Of a DNA stretch of 64,000 nt, positions 55,869 to 64,000 are shown piece by piece (the stretch's first letter is position 1; the number at the start of each line of letters is the position of its first letter). The stretch is taken from contig CAJQUW010014290.1 in NCBI GenBank assembly GCA_907163375.1, forward strand, positions 248,001 through 312,000, given 5' to 3'. The notes beneath the pieces were generated by a model. The model did not search any database. It was not told the origin of the DNA and was given only the letters and a program-made list of their open reading frames with translations. This DNA comes from Prostheceraeus crozeri. Its lineage: Eukaryota; Platyhelminthes; Polycladida; Euryleptidae. The position numbers and the translations under genes are program-made.

Positions 55869-56740
55869 CCCTCAGAGACCTGAGAAGGGTCCAGTGGACC
55901 TCTTGTATGAATTCTTAGTTTACTTGTTTAAATCGATATCAAATCACCAGGAAAGTTGATTATAAGTAAACAATATGTTTGCGTGTAGCAAGTCGATATA
56001 ACTAATCCTTTTAGTGCCTTTCAGCCTTCTCAGAACACATGCGAATGTGTTGCTTCTGTAATTCAACGACATTTAGCACACTATCAGTTATACTAGTAGT
56101 CGGTTTTACGATGTTTGCTGTCGCCATGCAACCTCAGATAGTTGATTTTAATGAAATTGATTTATTTCATGCAGCATAACTCTTACATTTGACCATTTTT
56201 TCAAGTTTATCCATACCACTCTGAAACAGGCCTAAGGTGAGCCACAATTGCAGCATTTTAAGACCCTCAAAACAGCTGTGGGAATCTCAAACTCATCAAT
56301 AAATGCTGTGAAAACTTTGGCAGCAGTCTGTTCCTAATGTTGAACTTTTCATTTTGAACATTGATTTATGCTGATTTGTTCATGTAGGCCAACCGGTCAT
56401 GCTCCATCATGTGCGAAAACAAAATATTCACATTTTGCGATCTTCTAACACAACGCACATGCATCACCATAATGTAGACATTTAATAAATGAATTTCACT
56501 CATTATGGACAATCGTGGTTTTTTATTCGATTGTAAAATTTTGTAATGGGAACTTCTACACCCTCTGGACGCCCTTGGCCAATCTAGCATACTTCTACTG
56601 ATTCAATTGAAATGAAATAAAGCATGCAAATTCATTGTCAAAAATTGATGATGTTGCATGCATGTCAGTGGTTGATGTATCTTCAGCACAAGAAGTAAAA
56701 TAGAAAAATATGACTCCGGGGTCCCTCTAGTCTGTGAGGG
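55869..56740. mobile_element. piggyBac-like MITE (TTAA, CCCTCAGAGAC ends)
   Basis: CCCTCAGAGACCTGAGAAGG follows TTAA at 55865-55868; the right end, reversed, reads CCCTCACAGACTAGAGGGAC and is followed by TGAA, one change from TTAA. The right 150 bp are shared with the fragment at 9545-9693. No transposase; its ends differ from those of the piggyBac at 38655, so that element is not its obvious parent. Confidence 0.6.
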
Positions 56741-57166
56741 TGAAACTCTGTGAGGGTGGCCTGGTATATGAGGACAATATGATATATTCTTTCAAAAAAA
56801 ACTCAAGCTTTCTGCAATAGCGGCGAGAAAATTTTGAAGCACTGTAAGCTGATACCCTTATACAAGCAACGCTGATAGAATATGATTTGAGTTTTAGTAA
56901 CTAGCACTTTTCCTGATCAGTACTAGAATCACTACCCACATCATGCAATGTCTTGAAATGCGTCCAGGCGCTATCTGGCTTCTTTTCCAAATTTTCTTCT
57001 TACATATTGTAACTCAACTACTTTTGAACGCTTCGAGTACGGTAGCATAAGTTGTGCAATCCTGTTGTCTTGCCAATTTTGTAATTGAATTCCAGAGTAC
57101 TGTCCAACTCTAAGTGTATTCTCTCACGTGATTCAATGTGCACCATTGTCAATGTTCGGCCATACC

Positions 57167-57779
57167 CACAGAATTAGATTCATCTGCGCGCGCTTCGGTT
57201 TCCTAGAAAGGAAGAATTGTATGCAACCTTAACATCGAAATGGCACATTACAGAATTGACAACTTGTTCCCTCTCGAATGGATAATTCGTGAATCGCTTG
57301 CTATTGGAAATGGCAAACAATAAGCTGCCAGCAGGGGACACCAGAGCCAGTGAGAGATGCGTGCGTGCGTGCTGTGATATCACTTCGCACACACCAAAAC
57401 ACACATCGTCTATAGCTAACATTCGATTCAATGTATGCACTATACAGTAAGCAATGCCGAGGAGAGGATGTGAAAACATCAAGTGAACTAATTTTCATAC
57501 GCCTGCTACTTTCTTTAAGAATGATCTGAAGGGCCAACGTTATGGAGAAAACGTGTGGGCAATGATCTGAATTCTTCGAATCTGAAGGAATTTTGGCAAT
57601 CGAAGCACTTTGCTGGAACTCACAGTAATCCGCAAGCGACGCACGACTTTTTTTCTATCTCTGTAAGGTATTAAGAATTCCTTTTTGCCCACTTAATAGG
57701 TTCCTCTATGTGCCGTCAGTTTCGTATTAATCACACTTCTAGCAAACCGAAGCAGATAAACAAAATATTTAATTCTGTG
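57167..57779. mobile_element. 8-bp-TSD MITE, subfamily B (613 bp)
   Basis: Ends CACAGAATTAGATT and ATTTAATTCTGTG with a perfect 8-bp duplication GCCATACC (57159-57166 and 57780-57787). It shares internal blocks with subfamily A (TTCGAATCTGAAGGAAT, CGCAAGCGACGCACGAC, GTAAGGTATTA) but has a GCGCGCGCTTCGG segment near the left end and is about 90 bp longer. It ends 165 bp upstream of a CUB exon. Confidence 0.9.
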
Positions 57780-57944
57780 GCCATACCTCATGATGAGAAT
57801 CCGCGAAGGATCATGATAGAATACAGCATCACTTTCATTAGAGATCTTTTCAATCTACGAGTCCATCAGTTTTAGGAGCTTTGCATGTCTGATGATTCCT
57901 ATAAAGTTTCTACTTGATTTTCTCATTTATATTTCATGCTGCAG

Positions 57945-58165
57945 ATGCAGATCGTACAACGGAGATCGGATAGAGGTATTTGATGGGATAAGCGATGCAC
58001 AGACTTGGCTGTCTGTCATGTGTGGACAAATTGATCACAAGATCGTCGTCTCAACTGGCTCCTCAATGACTGTGAAATTCACTGCTGACGAGATACGATC
58101 TCCCAATGAGCGCGGCTTTGAAGCAAGCTATGAATTCATAGGACAGGATGATTTGCACCGATCAG
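57945..58165 (+). CDS. CUB-gene exon: second half of CUB domain B
   Basis: The acceptor is taken at TTTCATGCTGCAG (AG at 57943-57944), giving GG-A then CRSYNGDRIEVFDG, which restores the third CUB Cys; the alternative AG six bases on would drop that Cys. The D-R-I-E-V-F-D-G turn, VMCGQ (fourth Cys), VVSTGSSMTVKFTADE and ERGFEASYEF complete the domain. Residues GQDDLHRS lead into the linker. The donor is CAGGTAATG at 58166, and the exon ends with one base of a split codon. Confidence 0.87.
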
Positions 58166-58282
58166 GTAATGTTTTAGATTAGTTGGTTGCATGGTTCAGT
58201 ATTTCTTAAATTTTCAAATTCTTATTCGGCCTATACGTATGTAGTGCAGTACTACCTATCCTGATATAGGCTATGACTGAGA

Positions 58283-58620
58283 ATGCTGGACATCGCATTG
58301 GCAGCATGTCGAGACCTTCAATTCCGCTGTTTCCAGAAAATCCCGCGTTTCTGCTTTCGCGGTTGCTCCTCTCAAGTAGAGATCCGGAATTGTGCAGGAA
58401 TGTGCAGTTTCAAAAAGTACATTATTCGGCAAGTGGTGGGTTGGACAGGTCACAGCATCCGAATGCTCAAGATTCGGAGTGTATAGAGAACCCAAGGAAT
58501 GCGAAACCGCTATGGACCTAACAAGAGAATTTACAAAGACCACATGAAGTGATCTTCGACTGCGTGTTGTATTGACTCATCGAACTTGGAGGCACTCGCT
58601 GCATGTAACTGGGGAGACTG
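58283..58620 (+). pseudogene. LINE polymerase C-terminal scrap
   Basis: The frame reads LDIALAACRDLQFRCFQKIP, GWTGHSIRMLKIRSVYREPK, then ETAMDLTREFTKTT and a stop, followed by DLRLRV. It matches the LRWxGHVxRMxDxRLPKxVxYGEL ... KRxKDxLKxxL block of LINE pol proteins. Decayed; lies in intron 4. Confidence 0.6.
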
Positions 58621-60193
58621 CTATACTTGAGAGTTTATTCCCAGTGCCGTTTTTTGTATTCGGTGTAGCAGCCTGGCGTTACTCACTGACTACAGGTACT
58701 CCCCCAATGACTTTGGACTAGCTCACAGTTACTCCCACCAGTTCAAAGTTACTCATTTCTATTATTCTCTTTTCCTTGTTCCAGGATGTTTCCAATCTAA
58801 ATCAGTGCTGCCTTGTCAATCTAAACTTGCCGAGTACGCATCTGCACTCAGATTTCAGAAACATGTAGTCGCTGAGTTGGAATGCGAATTTACATGTAAA
58901 TCGTATTTGATCAATATAAGAAAGCTTGCCATGTAGTTCGCAGCTCGGCACTTCGTCCGTTCTTATTGAGAGCAATACACACAACTGATTGACATCTGCA
59001 CATGCATTAAACACATGCTCGATGTCTGTTGATAACTGTTCTACGAAGTGACAAGACTGACAATAACACGGATGAGACAACCAATCAGAAAGGAAACTGA
59101 CAATTTGCTGCATTTAGCATACTGTATATAGAAAAATCATGATATGTCAGGTTTACAAGTAAATGCATTAGTTATGACAATTAAAAGAATGAATCACTAA
59201 GTTAGCACCTAAAAGATAAGGCAGAAATACAATTTAGCCTAATGTAAAGAAAAATCATGACATGCTCATTTTACATATAAAATACTAGTAAAGACAGTTG
59301 AAAGAATTAAACTATCACTGAGTTTACACATTAAATGATAAGCAAAAAGTCAGAGAAAAAATCATTTAAATGAATAGTTGAATACATAATTTAATAAAAT
59401 AAAATAAGTAAATAGAAAATAGAAATTAGAAAAATATAAATACAAAAAAGGAAAGGTACAGTGAAAAAGTACTACAGAATCGTTGTACAAAAAATAAAAA
59501 AATGCAAAGACTGGGATTCGACGTGATATTGCCGCTAATTTAATGGCAAGTTTTAAGTTTCGCCGCATAGTTGCTTTCATTCTGTGTAAATGCGCTCTTC
59601 ATCTCATTTGTGTTGAACTTGACCGAAACGTCCGCTGATATACGAAGGAGTTTTTGGTTTATCGGCCTTTATTTTGTAAGAGAGAGTGGAAGAAATAAAA
59701 GATTTGATATATGCAAAAATTCAATGTGCACAAATACAAAAAAATACATGTAAGCTTACAGCAAATACATATGTACATTGTTTGTACTAACTTTCGTTGC
59801 GCGGTATTGTCAAACCCAAAATCAAATGGCTAATAGCCGCAAGCATTTCTTGCTTGAAATATTCTGTAAATTGAGCGGAATTTTGATTAAAAAAATCAGA
59901 GCTTCATGCTCTTATCATGCAGTCCTTCTAAGATTCAAATCAAAATATTTATTTGTATAACTTGAATTGTGTACATGCAGCATTAATAGAAAACCCAAGT
60001 TTTGCATCATTTATCCAAGGTCATCCCAAAACCGAAGGTTCAACATTGTTCCGGAAACGGCACGTTTCACCACTAGGAAACCTCAATGTTTTCGTGGCGA
60101 ATGAACACTAATATTGTCATTTCGTACATTTGATTCTGCCCACTATGTTCATAGTTTATGTTTTAGGTACTTTGCCATACCTTTTATTCTATG
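58621..60193. other. Intron 4, with a degenerate tandem repeat
   Basis: At about 59116-59360 a unit of roughly 120 bp recurs twice (AGAAAAATCATGAxATGxxxA, then ACAxTTxAAAGAAT). Nothing else recognised. Confidence 0.5.
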
Positions 60194-60830
60194 CTATTTT
60201 ATTTTTATTTTTTTGCGGAAAACGCCTCAAAATAGGTATAAAATTTTTCAATTGTACGACGTTTCGGAAGTCGTGGTCGCGCACAAATGAACCAAATCAG
60301 GCTTAACAAACATCAAATAGCAAATCGAACATAAACATACTCACCCTGGATTGGTAGATTTTAGGTGGAAAATGGTAAGAATAAGTAAAGACAAATAAGC
60401 ACACGAGTGACTGCCGAATCCACTTTCATAATGAAGGAAGCCAATTTAATGAATGGGTGTGAGGGGATGGGTATTTTATCCTTCTTCTCATAGTTTCGTG
60501 CGCTTCTTGAAATGCCATCATCAATTCCTTTTCACTTGTACATAGACTTTTGCACAGCCATATAATTTACTTTTCTTCATGTGCTTTTACACGCAGATGC
60601 TAGGTTAAATAACATTTCTTGATTTTTTAGGTATTTCATCCTTCTGTAGTGATAGATGCCTGTAAATTTACATTAGTTACGGCCTACATTTAGATTTTGT
60701 ATATTATGCTCTTTGATGCTTGTAAAGCCTGATTTAGTTCATTTGTGCGTATCCAAGACTTCCGAAACGTCGTGCAATTAGTAATTTTATACTTATTTTG
60801 AGGCGTTTTTCGCTAAAAAAGAAAAATAAA
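60194..60830. mobile_element. Foldback MITE with inverted repeats of about 130 bp
   Basis: GCGGAAAACGCCTCAAAATA, then GTACGACGTTTCGGAAGTC and GCACAAATGAACCAAATCAG at the left recur in inverted form at the right (GACTTCCGAAACGTCGTGC, TATTTTGAGGCGTTTTTCGC). About 85-90% similar by eye. No coding region; target duplication not identified. It ends about 120 bp before a CUB-gene exon. Confidence 0.75.
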
Positions 60831-60949
60831 ATCATATTCCTAGTTTAAGTTATGTAAACTTTGCATAGTGTGGTCATGATAGCTTGGATCCTTCTTTCTC
60901 GGCTCATTTGAACTATTTTTGAATTTAACTGCATTCCTTTTACTTTCAG

Positions 60950-61006
60950 ATTTCATGAAATTAGATGAACGCATGAAAGATGAAGATTCAACGGCACATT
61001 CTTCGG
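60950..61006 (+). CDS. CUB-gene exon: acidic linker (57 bp)
   Basis: Acceptor CCTTTTACTTTCAG, donor GGTAAGAAA. In the phase left by the previous exon it reads DFMKLDERMKDEDSTAHSS, a charged linker with no domain. The donor shows that the gene continues beyond; no further exon was recognised before 64000. Called mainly on splice sites and phase agreement. Confidence 0.65.
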
Positions 61007-61405
61007 GTAAGAAATGTTCATACTTGTAGTTACTCGTTCAACTTCATTGAGCAACAAAGTATCAATTTGCTTGTTACATAACAGAAACCCTCCATTATTC
61101 ATCGTTTCAAGATTTCTTGAGGTTCATTTCACAACTCGATGCCATGACTTCTGAAATGCGATGGAAATAATTGAGTTGATTTCAATTAAGTCGCATCAGG
61201 CATTGGACATCAATTTCCGTCTCATGCCTCCGTCGGGCATCACAGGTTAGCGCTAAAGCACTATCGCATTAGCCCACTATGAAGGTTGGATCTTGGGTGT
61301 TGGTAAATCTTAGGGACACAAAAGTGAAATTGACCTTTGCACACAATTGATGCATCTAGGTTTCAGAGAAGCAATTTTATTGATATTGAAGCTGGAATTT
61401 TAACT

Positions 61406-61612
61406 TAAAAAGTAAAGGTTTAATGTCACTACTCCCCATGCTGAGGACTTGAACGGTGCTGACATGGTCAGACTTTATTGGATTGTTGTGGCTCTTTTAG
61501 TCCGGATACCCTTCCTGCCGACTTCCAATTACACTTTCGGGGTTCGAACTCTGGACGGAAAGATCGCTAGGCTATGCACTGAACCACAGTGCATCGGAAA
61601 CCACGCATTTTC
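61406..61612 (-). repeat. tRNA-derived SINE
   Basis: On the minus strand the head contains a degenerate A box (GTGGTTCAGTGCATAGCC) and a B box (GAGTTCGAACCCCG), about 35 nt apart. The body is GGAAGTCGGCAGGAAGGGTA and the tail AAAGTCTGACCATGTCAGCA, CCGTTCAAGTCCTCAGCATG. The tail is shared with 31372-31447. Confidence 0.65.
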
Positions 61613-62040
61613 TCATCAGCTCAGACATTTTGACGATTACTTAGGCCACTGTTCAATCACTGTTAATTCACTGCATGTCCTTAAACATCTGTTCCACATT
61701 GCTGAAGCGGTTTCATTGCATGCTGAGTTCTTCTCGAATTCCAATGTGCACACCGCATGTAAATCCGACTCCAGTCTTCTTATATCCTATAAACCGGGGA
61801 CTTTGCGCTGTTAAATTTTCACGAATCGGCAAAAAAGACGAATTTTGCGACTTTTTATTGTCTTTGTAAATTGCCAGAAAATAATGCATTCACTACGAAT
61901 TCTACATATCGAAATGCTCGGCTATCGGCTATGCTCAGGGATGTATGTGCATCTACAGTACATGTACATTCTACTCGTAGTATCTGGACTTGACACTGAA
62001 GTCGGTGTACCTTAGTTGGTCAACGCTGCTATATCACAGC

Positions 62041-63215
62041 CACAGAAATAGATTCATCTGCGCGCGCTTCGGTTTCCTAGAAAGGAAGAATTGTATGTAA
62101 CCACAGAATTAGATTCATCTGCGCGCGCTTCGGTTTCCTAGAAAGGAAGAATTGTATGTAACCACAGAATTAGATTCATTTGCGCGCGGTTCGGTTTCCT
62201 AGAAAGGAAGAATTGTATGTAACCTTAATATCGAAATGGCACATCACATCACACAACTTGCTCCTTCTCGAATGGATAATTCATGTATCGCTTGCTATTG
62301 GAAATGGCAAACAATAAGCTGTCAGCAGAGGACAGTAGAGCCAGTGAGAGATGCGTGCGTGCTGTGCTATCACTTCGCACACACCAAAACACACATCGAT
62401 GCCTGGCTTCGATTCAATGTATGCACTATACAGTGAGCAATGCCGAGGAGAGGATGTGAAATCATCAAGTGAACTAATTTTCGTACGCCTGCTACTTTCT
62501 TTAATAATGATCGGAAGGGTCAACATTATGGAGAAAACTTGTGGGCAATGATCTGAATTCTTCGAATCTGAAGGAATTTTGGCAATCGAAGCACTTCGCT
62601 GGAACTCACATTAATCCGCAAGCGACGCACGACTTTTTTTCCTATCTCTGTAAGGTATTAGGGATTCCTTTTTGCCCACCTAATAGGTTCCTCAATGTGC
62701 CATCCATTTCGTATTAATCACACTTCTAGCAAACCGAAGCAGATAAACAAAATATTTAATTCTGTGTAAGTAACCTTAATATCGAAATGGCACATCACAG
62801 AATTATACAACTAGCTCGAATGGATAATTCGTGTATCGCTTGCTATTGGAAATGGCAAACAATAAGCTGTCAGCAGAGGACACCAGAGCCAGTGAGAGAT
62901 GCGTGCGTGCTGTGATATCACTTCGCACACACCAAAACACACATTGTCCTAGCTAACATTCGATTCAGTGAATGCACTATGCAGTGAGAAATACCGAGGA
63001 GAGGATTTGAAAACATCAAGTGAACTAATTTTCGTACGCCTTCTACTTTCTTTAATAATGATCGGAATGGCCAACATTATGGAGAAAACTTGTGGGCAAT
63101 GATCTGAAATCTTCGAATCTGAAGGAATTTTGGCAATCGAAGCACTTTGCTGGAACTCACATTAATCCGCAAGCGACGCACGACTTTTTTTCCTATCTCT
63201 GTAATGTATTAGGAA
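62041..63215. mobile_element. Self-nested cluster of subfamily B MITEs
   Basis: Three left ends lie in a row with a 61-bp period (62041, 62102, 62163). The third belongs to a complete element (62163-62766) flanked by TATGTAAC and TAAGTAAC (7 of 8). That 8-mer is positions 54-61 of the element itself, and the sequence after 62766 continues with the rest of a subfamily B element (62767-63215), lacking its last 110 bp or so. A MITE therefore inserted into another copy of its own family. Confidence 0.85.
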
Positions 63216-64000
63216 AAAAAGAAAATTGCATAAATGAAGGTTTAAATCAAGTCTATGATGTAATAGGAAATTGTATCCGTGATGATATACTTTTGTTCCG
63301 TGAGGACAGCATGTTCGTTGTTCCTGGAAACTATCTGTTAAGTAGTGGATTGGTATATTCTGTTACATGGAAAAAGTTTACGAAAGGAAAGTTTCTGTTG
63401 ATGGAAACTTGTTTCTAGCCTCGTCTACTTTCTATGAATTCCCAGTATTCTTGACCGTGCTTTAATATATCGTATAATTGTGAGCGATTTCAGTGACATT
63501 TCCGATTTTTACTTCTTTGTTAAGATTTGTTTTTTAATACACTGATAAAACTGTACATCAACTATCAAAACTGCTAAAAAAAGCATGTTATAGAACTAAA
63601 AAGCAAATTTGCTTCAGTAGTAACATTTTTACGGAAAACATCATCTTATTGTAAAAACTGTCAGTATGCAAATTACCTAGTAGTATATGCAAGATAAATT
63701 TCGCACACTTTAAAATATTCATGTGTCAAATAAGATCTCAACACTATGAGGAGTTGTAAATAATAAAACGTCTATTATTGTAAAATTCTGTACGATGATT
63801 AAAGCATAGGAACTGATATAAAACGTCATAAAACGTCCGCGCACGTTATCCAATTTAGAAATATATCGACCTATTTGTTTCTTTTGAGTTCATTGATACG
63901 AATGACCATTCTAGCTCAAGCACATCGATAACAGGCTCCGCGCTACTTATGTTTCCAGTTTAAACAAAGTTTTTATTATTATCATCATCAGCAAATAAAA
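63216..64000. other. No gene recognised
   Basis: A frame running out of the MITE (63216-63418) reads NCINEGLNQVYDVIGNCIRD and onward without any domain I know; too short to call. Otherwise AT-rich sequence. Confidence 0.4.

Noticed and set aside
61449-61814. 121-codon plus-strand frame as a further exon of the CUB gene
   Set aside because: Most of it is the reverse of a tRNA-derived SINE, and there is no matching acceptor or CUB-like sequence.
63216-63418. Exon or small gene downstream of the MITE cluster
   Set aside because: The frame runs out of repeat DNA, lacks its own start or acceptor that I can support, and shows no known domain.
1-64000. CRISPR arrays, operons, bacterial-type signals
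   Set aside because: Spliced host exons, pol III boxes and eukaryotic transposons make this metazoan nuclear DNA; the tandem repeats at 52290 and 46604 have no spacer structure.

Overview
The window is AT-rich metazoan nuclear DNA: spliced exons with GT-AG introns, tRNA-type pol III promoters, and a dense mix of DNA transposons, Penelope-like elements (PLEs) and LINE remnants. The transposon mix and the CUB and C-type lectin genes suggest a marine invertebrate, but the sequence does not fix the phylum.

The backbone is one host gene on the + strand with at least five exons (8053-8263, 24848-25104, 53756-53951, 57945-58165, 60950-61006). Their splice phases join into one frame encoding two CUB domains, each split across two exons, followed by an acidic linker. 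The closest remembered family is SOL-1 / 'suppressor of lurcher protein 1' (CUB-containing glutamate-receptor auxiliary proteins). The start and end of the gene lie outside what I can recognise. The introns are 16.6, 28.7, 4.0 and 2.8 kb and are filled with mobile DNA. A single-exon gene for a secreted C-type lectin with a PAN-like tail (37049-37816) lies inside the 28.7-kb intron on the same strand.

Layout: 1-8 kb holds repeats, a complete 1.83-kb DD41D mariner-type element and small 8-bp-TSD MITEs. 8-25 kb (intron 1) holds a 3.45-kb hAT-like element, a hAT-like element carrying a mariner, a PLE remnant of ordinary domain order, and a Tc1 element with an intact transposase inserted in another Tc1 element that has 321-bp inverted repeats. 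25-54 kb (intron 2) holds a LINE 3' end, a hAT element, twin tRNA-like genes, the lectin gene, a 3.3-kb piggyBac element, and a 4-kb PLE with its GIY-YIG endonuclease ahead of the reverse transcriptase (the Naiad/Chlamys permuted order) between two identical 136-bp direct repeats. 54-64 kb holds three exons, a piggyBac-like MITE, LINE scraps, a foldback MITE, a SINE, and a MITE family inserted into its own kind.

The best candidates for something new are the permuted PLE with its repeats, the self-targeting MITE cluster, the transposon whose inverted repeats include the end of its own gene, and a dispersed motif with a compensated hairpin stem.
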